Notes under the pieces: generated by a model
What the model saw: the letters and a program-made list of their open reading frames with translations, nothing else
Told to the model about the DNA's origin: nothing
Database searches by the model: none
Shown: piece after piece, positions 33,745-45,151 of the stretch
How positions within the stretch are numbered: the stretch's first letter is position 1
How the letters are laid out: every line of letters begins with the position of its first letter
DNA from: Abelmoschus esculentus
Lineage: Eukaryota > Streptophyta > Magnoliopsida > Malvales > Malvaceae
Length of the DNA stretch: 64,000 nt
Assembly: GCA_035048815.1 (NCBI GenBank)
Contig: JAUCBN010000025.1
Location: 8,208,501 to 8,272,500 of the forward strand
Direction of reading: 5' to 3'
Made by a program: the position numbers and the translations under genes

Positions 33745-34000
33745 TCCCGTATCCAGTTTTCTACATGCGTAGTCTTCAGTAAAAGGAACATATCTTGAGC
33801 TCCTGATGTCCAATTGATGCGTTACAAAATGCGCTGAAAAGTTAACTGAATGATGGTCAATTTATTAGAAGAACACTCTGCCCAGAAATTCCCGGACCCA
33901 TCGGAAAAGTCATCGCAAGTTGGCTGACTTTCCAGACTTTTCAATATGATTCAGCTTTCTGCCCGTTGTGTATTGCTTTAGTCCTCTCATGCATGTATCA

Positions 34001-34014
34001 TTCCCTCACTCCTC
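34001..34014 (-). other. Element A polypurine tract
   Basis: The minus strand reads GAGGAGTGAGGGAA just before the 3' LTR. Upstream sequence keeps the coding echo DSRTNLFEE of the element C tail DSRANPSKEE, now with a stop in the purine tract. Confidence 0.75.
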
Positions 34015-34210
34015 AAAAAGATTCGTCCTCGAATCTAAACTGGTGATTGGAGGAAATTCATCAAGGTACCGTGGAAGAGAAGTCGTCTTAAAGAATCCTT
34101 GTGTTATGTTTCTTTTTCCAATGTGATTTACAAGTGATTATCATTTGCATCATCATCATCGTTTTGGCCAAAAGACAAATCATTCTCATTTTTGGTCTCT
34201 TTACCCTCTT

Positions 34211-35080
34211 CTAACTCACTTTACATATCCCCTCACAAAAAGTCTGAATTTCATCAAAATACATTTGTTTGGGAGAACTAACTTTTTTAAAGTGCACAAC
34301 TAGGTCTAGCAAATAACTTTTTATTTCAGCATATTTTGCAGGGTTTTTTTTGTTTGGTTGTTTACTATCATCTTGGACTAGGGATGATTGTTCTTCTTTT
34401 AGCTTTGTTTTACTAGAGTCTAATATGATATTAGCAAGGCTTTGAAAAGTTGAAACTTGAGATGTACCTTTATCAAATGAGGAGTATTCCTTCCAATGAG
34501 CCTTAGACTTCTGTAATTGATGTTCAAATCGGATTGCTTCTTCGACAACATCCATAAGAGTATCATATGGTTGGAATTCATTGTTGGCAATCTTCGTATT
34601 TAGCCCGAAATAGAATTGTTCTATTGTGTCATCTTCTTCCTCAAAGATATATGCACGGTTCATAAGCTCTAGCATGGTGTTGTAATATTTCTCCACAGAC
34701 ATACTACCATGTTTCAACTATTGAAGCTTTCCCTTGTTGTCACTATAATATCTTTGTGGAATATATTGATTCCTCATAATCCGCTTCAATTCTCTCTAGG
34801 AATCAATTTGTTGTTTATGGTGAAATCTTCTATCTTCCACTAATCTATTCCACCAACTTGCAGCATGGTTAGTGAATGCATTGATAACCAATAAACATTT
34901 TATTGTATTAGAATATTTATAAAGCTTGTCCTCAATCTTGTTCTCCCAATAACAATAAGTATTTGGATCAGAAGTTCCTTTAAATGAAGGAATGTTGGAC
35001 TTTGACATAATCAATGAAGGCTTATTTTGGTAATTAGATCCCAAAATCTCACGAGGCTTGTCTCCAAAAGTATGAAACAT
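34211..35080 (-). pseudogene. Element A gag-like frame
   Basis: This is the only protein-like region of element A. It starts MFHTFGDKPREILG at 35080, 66 bp after the 5' LTR, and shows the gag core IPSFKGTSDPNTYCYW and NHAASWWNRLVEDRRF (about 34970-34810). A stop at 34796 is followed by YYNTMLELMNRAYIFEEEDD and EEAIRFEHQLQKSK (34717-34500), ending at 34211. A gag N-part, core and retro-gag C-part are visible, but there is no zinc knuckle and no protease. It resembles the element C gag in domain order. A second stop near 34718 confirms that it is broken. Confidence 0.82.
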
Positions 35081-35146
35081 CTTGGAAAATTGAACAAGAA
35101 AAAAGAAAAAAAACTCAACTCAAGGAATCGAATTGAATGGTGTTAG

Positions 35147-36007
35147 TGATGTGGTGCGGAATCGGCGTGGTTAATGAAATGGTGGTGTTTGGTTGAAGAT
35201 GAAGAAGGTTTTATGGTGTAGTGATGGTTGTTGTGTCCTAGGAAACCTCTTGATCGCGATTGATCAAGCAAACTCTATGATAGGCTCTAACTCACCCTCC
35301 TAGATGCAATTATCGAGGCAAGCGAGAGTGTGAAGAAAGAATCACCAGCAATCTATAGAGAAGATTGTGTTGAAACACTTCTAAAATTCACAAGCAAACA
35401 ATACTTGCAAAAATATACTCAATATCATTTATTCTCCAAAAGAAAGATTCAAGTTGTTCTATCTTACAAGAGAATAGGCTGCCTCCATTTATAGCCTAAA
35501 GGAACCAGCAAAATCCCTAAGAAATAGCTATTTAATCCCTAAAAATCATCACATTGATAGTTTAATCGAAATGAATCCCCTAAAATCATCATATGCTAAT
35601 TAAAAGGAATCCTATGAAATAAATTAAAATACTAATAATTATAGTCAAAGCTTTATAATCCTGCTTTGAATTATTTTATTTTAATATCTAATTCATCTAA
35701 AAGCTTTATATATTAGCTTTTGAGTTAAATTTTACAGAATCCCGTAATAATCTCATATTCAGTTTTCTGCATGCGTAGTCTTCAGTAAAACGAACATATC
35801 TTGAGCTCCCGATGTCCGATTGATGAGTTTAAAGATGCGTTGAAAAGTTAACTGAATGGCAGTCAATTTATTAGAAGAACACTCTACCCAGAAATGCCCG
35901 TATCCCATCCAAAAAGTCGTCACAAGTTGGATGACTTTCCAGACTTTTCTAAATGATTTAGCTTTCTGCCCAATGTGTATTGCTTTAGTCCTCTCATGCA
36001 TGTATCA
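35147..36007 (-). repeat. Element A 5' LTR
   Basis: This 861-bp LTR has termini TGATGTGGTGCGG and ATGTATCA. It carries a CCTCCTAGATGCAATT / AGGCAAGCGAGAGTGTGAAG segment also seen in the element C LTR. The usual initiator-Met PBS is not visible next to it at 35146 downward. Confidence 0.9.
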
Positions 36008-38228
36008 GATTCCCTCTCACGACCTTCAAACCCCACAAAGGGTTACGACAAGGGGACCCTTTATCTCCTTTCCTTTTTCTTTTTTGTACCCAAGGTCTTT
36101 CAGCATTGCTCAATGCTGAGTAATCAAATGGTAACCTCCCTGAACTTTGTGCTAGTAGGAATGAGCCACGCATAAATCACCTCCTGTTTGCGGATGATTG
36201 TGTCATTTTCATTAAGAATACAATAACGGAAGCTCAACACCTCAAGAATGCTCTACATACTTACGCTTCTTCATCTGGTCAGATGGTGAACTTTGAAAAG
36301 TCCACTATTTTCTTTTCTCGGAAAACCTCCACATTAACTCGATCGGAAATTAATGATATCCTTCACGTAAAGAAGTGGATGATCCAAGTATTTATCTAGG
36401 AGTCTCACTCTTAATAGGGAAGAACAAGACTGCGGCACTGGATTTTACCCATGAAAAAATGAATGCTCGCCTTAGCAAATGGGATAAACATCTTCTATCC
36501 TTTAGTGGGAGAGAAATTTTCATCAAATCAGTTATATAATCTATGCCTCAGTATGTTGTGTCATGCTACCTTCTACCCCAAAACATCATTGATGACATGA
36601 TTGTTTCGATACGCTGATATTGGTAGTCCGGGAAAGCTGACAAACGTAGTTGGCATATGATCCCTTGGGACACTGTCTACCTGCCGAAAGCAGCAGGAGG
36701 TATAGGTTTTCGTGACCTCCACCATTTTAACATTGCTCTGCTAGGCAAACAAATTTGGCGGTTGATCTATGAACCTGATAATCTTATTAGTTAGGTATAC
36801 AAATGCAAGTATTATCCATCATGTTCTATTCTTGAATCTAATCACACTCAAAGATCTTCCTTTGCTTGGAAAGATCTTAGCATAGCTATCTCTAAACTTC
36901 GCAATGGTTTTTTCAAGCGGCCGGGAATATCCAGTTAAATTAGAATCCAATTTGACAGTTGGGGAGGTTCTCGGCCTGTACATCTTTATGGTGATTATGA
37001 GGTAAACGACGAAGTTCCTCTTCGAGCAGGTTCTTTCATGTTGCCTAACCTACCACGATGGGACGAATCAAAGGTCAGAGGATATTTCTCTCATGAAGAT
37101 GCTAACACCATTCTCAATGTACCAATTATTAATGACGTAAAAGAAACCATCCTATGGGGTCATCATGACTTTGGCTTGTTTATGGTTCGATCTGGTTACC
37201 AATTTTTGCAGTTGCAACTAGGGCCAACGAATAGGCCCTCTAAGCTTTGGAAAGTTCTATCAAAACTACCAACCCTCCCTAAGGTTCGCACCTTTGGTTG
37301 GCGTTTATGTCATGATGCACTCCCATCTGGCCATAAGATCCTGCAAGCCAATCTTGGCTCGGGGATTTGCCCAATTTGCAACATGGCTATCGAAACCACC
37401 CTCCATGCTATGAGGGACTATCCCACTGCCAGGGAAGCACTCCAGTTGGCAGACCTTCATAATCAAATTTTATCTAACATCTATAATTCCCCTCATCAAT
37501 GGCTCTCTGAGTTTGTTGGGTTTCTTTCCCTAAACCAATTTTCTCTCCTCATTACGATCCTATGGAATTTATGGAACCGCCGCAATGATTTCGTCCATAA
37601 CAACCATCTCCAACCGGTTTGTTTAACTATTTCCAATGCACAATAGCTTTTCAATGACTATGCATCTATTCACGAAGCTGCCCACCTATGTTCCCGGCTA
37701 CATGAGCCCACTTTTGCTCAAGCTAGATGGACGAAACTGGTTCCTGACTTCATCAAGATAAACACGGATGACACCTTTGACCCTATTTTAAGGGGTTCTA
37801 CTGCAGGCGTCATTGCTCGGGATTATTCTGGCTCCGTCCTGGGTGGATACTCTCTACTGCTCGCTTTCTACCGTGATCCAGCATCTGCCAAGGCCCTGGC
37901 CATTTTGGAAGGACTAAATTATGTTGCTGCTAATGGATGAACAAATGTGGTCATTGAAACTGATTCAATGTCCATTGCCAATAAGGTTAACAATGCTAAT
38001 CACCATGATCTCTCCACGGTGCAACACCTTGTATCCCGCATCCGCTCCACTCTTAGTACTTTGCCTGATTGTAAGATTTGTTATGTACCTAGAGACACAA
38101 ACGTTGTAGCCCACGTCTTAGCTACTAGGGCTTTGTGTTCTTTACATGCTTGCTCTTTTGGTTATAATTTTCCCGATTATATTTGGGCTTTTGTAAACTC
38201 GGAGAGGTTCTCTTCTTCTTCTCAATAA
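36008..38228 (+). pseudogene. LINE-2 ORF2, RT C-part to RNase H
   Basis: This is the second part of LINE-2 ORF2 after element A. The RT catalytic box LLFADDCV is intact (about 36187), although the frame shifts near 36100 and 36370. The zf-RVT region keeps its CPIC and LHAMRDYP pattern (37370-37430), with the last Cys changed to Tyr. RNase H shows INTDDTF, SAKALAILEGL (catalytic Glu replaced by Lys), VIETDSMS and PRDTNVVAHVLA. Stops occur at 37644-37646 and 37938-37940. The final stop at 38226-38228 is followed by the conserved 3' UTR. Confidence 0.88.
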
Positions 38229-38321
38229 AACCGTGGGAACTCTTTTCCCCATAGGGGCCTACACACCCCTCGAGGTGACTGGCTATAGGGGTTTTTAACG
38301 AGGCCCTTTCCTTCAAAAAAA

Positions 38322-39688
38322 AAATTTTCACGGGGTCATTAAAAAGCCTAGTTAGACATGCACGCTTTAAATTGAACAATCCGACCGCAAAATCAAATTC
38401 AGTCAAACTACATGCGTTCTAATAGTTAATTATAGGCTTTTGGATATGATTAAATCACTTAATCTCAAATTCAGAGCACTTTACTCGGTTTAAATTCCAA
38501 TGTGTTTACTATAAAACTCATTAGATATAAACACTTTAAACGTAACAAGACGGTCGAAAAATAAGTATAAATCAAATTTCATGAGTTCAAATAGTTAATT
38601 ATGATCTTCTGAACCAAATTATACAACTTAATCTCAATCTTAGAGCATTTTACTCAGTTAAATTTCACACGGGTTCACTAAAAAGCCCAATTAGATATGC
38701 ACGCTTTAAATCGAACAAACCGATCGAAAAATGAGATTCAATCAAACTACATACATTCAAATTGTTAATTATGGGCTTTTGAACTTGAATAAACCACTTA
38801 ATCTCAAATTTAGAGCACTTTACTCGGTTTAAATTCTAATGTATTCACTATAAAGCTTATTTAGATATGCACACTTTAAACCTAACAAAACGGCTACAAA
38901 ATAAGAATAAATCAAATTTCATGAGTTCAAATAGCTAATTTTGGGCTTCTGAACCAAATTATACAACTTAAACTCAATTTTTGAGCATTTTACTCAGTTA
39001 AATTTCTCACGGGGTCACTAGAAAGCCTAGTTAGACATGCACGCCTTAAATCGAACAAATAGACCACAAAATGAGATTCAATGAAACTAAATGAGTTCAA
39101 ATAGTTAATTATAAGCTTTTTAATATGATTAAACCACTTAATCTCAAAGTCAGAGCACTTTACTCGGTTTAAATTCCAATGTATTTACTATAAAACTCAT
39201 TAGATGTACACACTTTAAACCAAACAAAACAGTCGCAAACTAAGTATAAATAAAATTTAAAGAGGTCAAATAGTTAATTATGGGCTTTGAACCAAATTAT
39301 ACTACTTAATCTCAATTTTAGAGTATTTTACTCGGCTAAATTTCTAACGGATTCACTAAAAAGCCCAATTAGACGTACACGCTTTAAATCGAACAAACCG
39401 ACCACAAAATGAAATTTAATCAAACTACATGTGTTCTAATAGTTAATATAGGCTTTTGAATATGATTAAACCACTTAATCTGAAATTCAGAGCACTCTAC
39501 TCGGTTTAAATTCCAATGTGTTTACTTATAAAACTCATTGGATATACACACTTTAAACCTAACAGGACGGTCACAAAATAAGTATAATTCAAATTTCATG
39601 AGTTCAAATAGTTAATTATGATCTTCTGAACTAAATTATACAACTTTATCTCAATTTTAGAGCATTTTACTCGGTTAAATTTCTCACG
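38322..39688 (+). repeat. Satellite block S3
   Basis: About 1.37 kb of the same satellite, beginning with the LINE-2 right duplication and ending with AAATTTCTCACG (39677-39688), the LINE-4 left duplication. Eight monomers alternate A/B, with A starts near 38356, 38697, 39036 and 39373. Orientation matches S2, so S2 and S3 were one array before LINE-2 arrived. Confidence 0.9.
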
Positions 39689-39728
39689 TGTATGTGTTGT
39701 TTGTTTTCTCTCCTTCCTCCTTCCATCC

Positions 39729-42563
39729 ATGGCCCTCCCTCTCCTTCTCTTCCATTTCTTCTTTTCTCTTTTCTGCTTTTACTCCATTCGGGAGACCATC
39801 ACTGCCTTCATCAGCGTCACGGCCATCACGCCATCCATCCACACCATGGGAGAGGAAGATCCAAACAACACACTAGATCAACCGATTGTCTTACTTCGGT
39901 ATTTTTTTAATTATCTTTCCATTTACTTACTTATACGTAGTTGCCCTTCTCGCTTATTCCTTCATCTTTTTCCCTACTACATACGTTTCGTGGATGAACA
40001 CCTTATTGTTTTGAATGATTTTTACCCTGATCTGTTGAATGTAACCAAGTTTTACGTTATTTCAATGATGAAACTTATGGATCTAAATGACAACGATCTT
40101 TTGGGCATCATTGAAATAATAGAGTTTTTGAATCCTTCATTCTTGGTTCTCGTCAGATGCTTGGCACCAATCTTATTAGCTAATTTGTTTTTACCTTCTG
40201 GTTATTACGTGGTTTTTATGAATGTTAAGTTTCTACAAGATGATCACATGTTGCTGATTGTTAGGGTTTGGCTACATGACGAGATACTACCCTTTGTGAT
40301 ACGCTCCAACTCTCCAAAGATGCTTGTAGAGAGAAGCTTTGATTGCCCGGACCTTAGAATGCAAGCAAGCCTTATATCACGCTTCTTTCCTAAACAAAAG
40401 AATGTTAAAAGATGCTGGAAATAAGATAAGGATGACTCAAGAAGAGGTTATGGTGTTAGGGTATTGTTTAGATGAAAAGGAAGCTGTTTTGGTGAAGGGA
40501 ATGCGTGGGGGAAGTTGATGGTTGATTAAGGAAGGAAATGGAGGTGTTTAAGTGAAGTAAATGATATGGAAGGATAAGTTAAGGGCTGGTGAAGAATGGT
40601 GGACGAAAATGGAAGATGGATGGTGTTTATGTGATGTTGGAATGATAGTATTCAAAGGGGTAAAGGTTGAACTTATGTTATAGTAACATAAATCCAATCT
40701 AGTTGCAACTCTGAGGGTGGTAGATGCACTTAGACCTCTTGGAAATGTAATTCCAGAAACCTGAAGTATAAAGGATGGAGGGTGACGCCACAAATCAAAG
40801 AGATGATTTGATAAGTCGATAAAGTTCTTAAAAGAACAAGAATGAGAGATTAACTCACAAACTAAATAATCTGATTCAAAGTTGTGCATTCAAATGCCAA
40901 AATGGCTACATATTTATAGGAAATGAAAGGGTGTGGACAAGGGAAATTTCCCTTTGAAAGGGTGGCCGAATAGTGACCTTGGTTTCTGTTCAATTGGCGG
41001 TGTCTCCCTCTTTAACCGTTCGTTTGAATGGTGTCTCCTTCCAATAATTGTTGTAACTTTTTAGTTTAAAATTCCAGCCTGCACAGTCTTCAGTAAATTG
41101 GACATATCTCGAATTCCTGATATCGGATTGATGCGATTCAACATGCGCTGGAAAGATAAGAGACATAGGAACAACTTTCATGAAGACACCAAAGTCCAAT
41201 TCTGCTTGTATCCTGCTCTAAATCGGCACACAAGTGCACCATCATGAATCTGTCCAATGAAGAGTGCTATCTCTTTGTTTTGGCGCCCAAAACATGTTTC
41301 CCTCCATGGTTGGTCGGTTGTGTCTCTTGGGGAGGGAACATGTCCTTCCATGGTTGAGTTGAAGGTTAGAGGGTGAGCTAAGATGATCTGGATGAACTAA
41401 GGTTGAGCTGGGTTGAGCTGAGCTAGCTAGCTGATTTAGCTAGTTGAAAGTTCACCGTCTTTGAATGATGATTTGAGCTGAACGGCTAACCCCCTAGCTG
41501 AGTGAACTTATCCTTAGGGCCATAATACTATCCTCAATCCATAAGAGTGTGTAGGAGCTGATCCGAATCCCATATGGATCAAAATTCACCATTTATCATT
41601 TTGAGCTCATTCTGGATTCGTGAGCTGGAATGAAGCTAGCATTCACTTCATTACGCTGCCTAGGAGTGTTTGGTACATTTTGGTTCTGATCGAAAGCTAG
41701 TAAGTGCCTCAAACAACGATTCTTTGTTTTGAGCTCAAATGGTGCATTTGAGCTAAAACAGAGCAGGCCAATAGTCCCTTAAGCTGTGTTTAACATAACC
41801 TGCAAACAAACAACTTAAACTATTAAGTAGATGTTATTAAACATGTGTTGAATATTAATTATGCATAGTATAAGCTAGATAAACCTGTGGTTCAATACCA
41901 ATTACTAAGTTATCAATAATAATATAAGGACATAAACATTATAGGTATATAATATGAGATAGCAAGCGAGTGTAGCATATGAATTGAATAGATAAAGAGT
42001 ATTAAGTAGAACTCCTTGATTGGAATTGTTTGACTTAGGGTATGGGCAGAAATTAAGGTTGGGCGTGCACATATCACTTTGTTAGGGTTTTCTTTCACAC
42101 CTTTTTTGGTGATCTCTATTCCAGGTACTCTCGTCGCTGTGGAAAATTCCATCTAGAACCTCTCTTTCGTTGGATTCAATGGAATCTACCTTCATTTAAA
42201 CGAGTTCCGTACACCCGAATACAAATAAGCAGCCATAATTTCCAGATCCCAAGACTTAGACCATTTAGAATCCATCTCTTTTTTTGTTTATTTAACTCAA
42301 GGAGTTTGAGTTCTTTACAACATCTTGTATGCAATCATCCTTCTACACATCTCTTTACCGTAGATATAGGTTCTCTTGAAGACCAAGGTTCGGAGACCAT
42401 TACCAGAATGGTGTCCTCTTTTCTTGGTAATAGGTTTATGTTCCCCTCTCATATGGATCGCTGGAGGAAAACCCGCGTGGTATGTCTCCAGGTGCTTCTT
42501 GGACCTCCGTATCAACGAATAAAACAGTTGGGTATTGGGTTGCATTGGTTTCCAAGACTATGA
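39729..42563 (+). CDS. Unknown leader ORF of LINE-4, split by LTR F1
   Basis: I do not recognise this protein. The frame opens at ATG 39729 (MALPLLLFHFFFSL), with an in-frame alternative start in good context at 39846 (CACCATGG). It runs to 40296. Solo LTR F1 with its CTTTG duplication intervenes, and the same frame resumes at 42082 and stays open to TGA at 42561-42563. Together this makes about 349 codons with no stop or frameshift, unusual among the broken frames here. The first 30-40 residues are hydrophobic. The middle has charged stretches (MKLMDLNDNDLLGIIEIIEF) and the end is basic (RMVSSFLGNRFMFPSHMDRW). It sits upstream of ORF1, where some LINEs have an extra ORF. It could instead be chance openness in a pyrimidine-rich strand. 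As it stands it is disrupted by the LTR. Confidence 0.45.
40297..42076 (-). mobile_element. Solo LTR F1
   Basis: This 1780-bp LTR spans TGATACGCTCC to GTGCACATATCA, with the perfect duplication CTTTG (40292-40296 and 42077-42081). It is minus-oriented. The antisense TATA lies near 40908-40919 and the GAGCTGA cluster near 41370-41450. It is the most complete F copy in the window and has no internal region. The apparent reading frame entering it at 40297-40424 is an artefact of insertion into the leader ORF. Confidence 0.93.
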
Positions 42564-43742
42564 CATCAAGATCTTCCAAGGGCTATTGAACCCGATTCTT
42601 TATGGAAGACGACCAGTGCCTACGTTTTATCCAGTTACGTATCTCTTTACTCGTCAACACAAATTATCCAGGTGTGAGTCTTTGCTTCTTCGGCCAGTAC
42701 ACAGATTGAAGTAAATACTACCTTTTCCCTTCTTTACAACCTCTTATATTCCATAATCTACTTATTCTGCCCTCTCCTTGTTCAATACGTTACTATACCA
42801 CCCTTGCCAAGGGATTTATCAAACACCTTTTTTGGTGTATCCTTGTCAATTAATCTATATTGCATAATAACAACTTTACCTTACTCTTTCATACTAGTTA
42901 TTACCAAAGTTATTAACAATGCTCCTAATTACTTATCTCAAGGATTCCATTTTTATAATTTTGCTGCAAATATATTACCCTTCTCACGGGGTTTTATCAA
43001 CGCCTCTCTTGGTGTAAATTTATCAAACAAGTTTACTTGTTTCTTTACCATCTTGTCTAATAAAGTTTCTTACTTTGGAGCTTTGATATGCGGCTTCATA
43101 TACCCACCAGATTGTTCCCGACTATCAATTCTTTTACCAAAACAATTCAACCAAACAATCCTCCGTTACTTTGACATCCAACCGTATGGGTGGTTAAAGT
43201 TGACCATTATCTCGACTGATTTAAGATTTTTTGTTTCGGGTCTGAACCAACTTATTCATTCTATATATATACATCCCCTCCTTCCCAATATCTCAAGACT
43301 TCTATTCTACTTCTACAATTTCTTATTCATACTTATTACAAGGTGTCTACTCCAACAAAAATATCTTATATAGAATTTGCTAGTTGTACTACTTCTCCTT
43401 TTTACTTTCTACAAAGGCTCTTTTCTCTTAAACCTGCTGTACTTCAATCTCTTTATATTCCCTTTGACTTCCAATCTCTTTACTCTTCCCTATATCTTAT
43501 CCAAAATTTAATATTATCTATTATATCTTTTCATAATAAAAAGTTTTTCACTTATTATCGAATTCCTACACCTTTATCTATAGCAAATTGTTATCATAAT
43601 CCATGTACACATCAAACTCTCTATTCACTCCTATATATAGCCATCCATTCCTCTTATTTTTTTTTCACACACAATACCAAACACACGCCTCACCTTCTTC
43701 CTTTCTCTCAACTATTCCTTTTCTCTCACCAGATAATTACCA
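42564..43742 (+). other. LINE-4 leader between upstream ORF and ORF1
   Basis: About 1.2 kb, rich in T and C on the plus strand and poor in G. It holds an open frame at 42804-43373 (hydrophobic, 189 codons) and overlapping frames to 43774. Their composition is what a purine-poor strand gives by chance, so I do not call them genes. The last 90 bp (ACACACAATACC onward) parallel the short leader of LINE-2. Confidence 0.5.
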
Positions 43743-45091
43743 ATGGACTCCAAAACCTTCCTTCAGCAACTTAGAAATTTTCAGTTCACTGATGATGAAC
43801 AGGTTGTCGTCTTTCAACCATCTCTTGGGATTCCTCTGAAGAGGAGGCACAATCTACCCTACTAGGGAACCTTAGATCCTCTAAGGATATAGATGACCAG
43901 GTGATCGTCAAAGCTTTTATTGGAATTTGGACTCCAGCAAGGCTAATTTTAATGCGAATCTTGAAGCCACATTTGTTCCTCATCCGTTTTAAAGATGAAA
44001 AAAATAAAGGAGGACATCCTAGCCAGGGGACCTTGGACTTACAAGGATGAATGGTTAGCTCTCGCACAGTACAGTCCTACTATCAGTATTGACGAACACT
44101 CTTTTACGACAATGAATATTTGGGTGTGTATCTATAACATCCCCCCATCCTTCTTGCTTCAGAGGAATCTGCCCACAATACTGGAGAATCACTTGGGACA
44201 ATAATTGGAACAGTAACAAAAATTGATACGAGGAAAATCAATTTCAATATGGTTGACTACCTCCGAGTTGGGTTAATTATAGATGCCACTAAACCAATTA
44301 GGCGATGTGTTGCTATTGGCGGGGGGCCTTCTAAAAGGTTCTGCATGCTTCAATGCGAGCGTCTTCCTACCATATGTCACGTCTGTGGTAAAGTTGGCCA
44401 TTCTACAGACTTCTATCCTATTCCGGTCGAGGCTCAATCTGAACATATCCAATATGGAGACTGGCTTCGCTATGTTCCTAAAAAGAAGGATGCACAACCC
44501 TCACAAAAAGGTCGTATCCGCTATGTTACCAAAGGCCCTTTTGATGCTACGCCAATGCCAACTTCCTCTCAAACTTCAAATACCAATGAAAAAGGTAAAG
44601 CCCCTATGTCATCTCCTTCAGTTAATGACCATGAGTCTGCTCCAAGTAGCGAATTATCACAAACTATTTCGAAAGGCCCTAGACTTCTTCCAACTATCGC
44701 CAATAGACTACCCGCCCGTCGGTGTCCTCCTCAACCATTGCAAATGGTTTTTCCGGATCATGGTTCCAATATTACTACAAGGCAAAAGGCTAATGACGAC
44801 ACCGGAGAGGCGAGTTTGCTGGACCCCGAACTCCAAGACTTGGAGGCTGAACTTGACAATGACCTTGCATTCCAGGAGGCTACCGAATGGCTTGATAATG
44901 CGCCAACTCCTAAACGAGTTGTACGTCCAACTTTGAGCCGAGGTACCAAGCGAACCCCTCCTTCTGATGAGAGTAACAGGCCTAAACGGGCAAGACCAAT
45001 AGGCAAGGCTTCTACTAAAAAAGTTGGGATGAGCAGCACGAAAAACTCTTCGGCGGTGGTTGATGTTGATCAACCACGCCGAGCAAAATGA
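43743..45091 (+). pseudogene. LINE-4 ORF1 (DUF4283, CCHC knuckle)
   Basis: This is the RNA-binding ORF1 protein gene of the LINE. It starts MDSKTFLQQLRNFQFTDDEQ at 43743. The DUF4283 core follows (KAFIGIWTPARLILMRILK, IWVCIYNIPPSFLL, about 43905-44160), then RRCVAIGGGPSKRF and the zinc knuckle CHVCGKVGHSTDFY (44375-44416), whose last Cys is Tyr. The C-terminal half is low-complexity, rich in P, S and K, with a basic end. The long open part is 44249-45091. Frameshifts near 43800, 44000 and 44150-44200 break the N-terminal part. The stop overlaps the ORF2 ATG (ATGA, 45088-45091). Confidence 0.88.
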
Positions 45092-45151
45092 AAATATTAT
45101 GTTGGAACTGTCAGGGTCTCGACAACACCCAGACAGATCATGCTCTTCAAT
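45088..45151 (+). pseudogene. LINE-4 ORF2, first 21 codons
   Basis: ORF2 starts at ATG 45088 (MKILCWNCQGL), the usual opening of an APE-type endonuclease. Element E interrupts it at 45151; it continues at 54721. Confidence 0.88.

Larger units (their letters stand above)
29919..34000 (-). repeat. Element A 3' LTR, interrupted
   Basis: The LTR is present as 29919-30491 and 33745-34000. Together these make about 830 bp, matching the 861-bp 5' LTR (35147-36007) and the solo copy at 61026-61885. The gap is filled by the B LTRs. Termini are TGATATGGTG and ATGTATCA. Confidence 0.9.
29919..36007 (-). mobile_element. Element A: GAG-only LTR retrotransposon
   Basis: This is a complete two-LTR element inside LINE-2, with the perfect duplication GATTC (29914-29918 and 36008-36012). 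In the minus direction it has a 5' LTR (36007-35147), a leader, one gag-like frame (35080-34211), a polypurine tract (34014-34001) and a 3' LTR (34000-33745 plus 30491-29919, split by nested B LTRs). The internal region is only about 1.15 kb and has no protease, RT or integrase, the layout described for TR-GAG elements. The LTR and the region before the polypurine tract resemble element C, suggesting descent from a CRM-like element. Confidence 0.9.
25481..38321 (+). mobile_element. LINE-2: L1-type LINE with TSD, three LTR insertions
   Basis: This LINE is inserted in the satellite with a target duplication of about 14 bp: AAATTTTTCACGGGG (25466-25480) on the left and AAATTTTCACGGGG (38322-38335) on the right. 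It carries a short leader, ORF1, ORF2, the hairpin-bearing 3' UTR and an A-tail. It is interrupted by solo LTR F3 (26421-27654) and by element A (29919-36007). Without the insertions it is about 5.5 kb. It starts only about 80 bp upstream of ORF1, unlike LINE-4, so it is probably 5'-truncated. Confidence 0.9.

Noticed and set aside
40297..40424. Extension of the leader ORF into LTR F1, and the similar extension at 60168-60268
   Set aside because: The same peptide (about MLVERSFDCPDLRMQAS) appears in both because both frames run into an F-family LTR. It is not part of either original protein.
42804..43774. Overlapping hydrophobic ORFs in the LINE-4 leader
   Set aside because: The plus strand is T/C-rich and purine-poor, so stop codons are rare by chance. 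The proteins are low-complexity and lie in competing frames.
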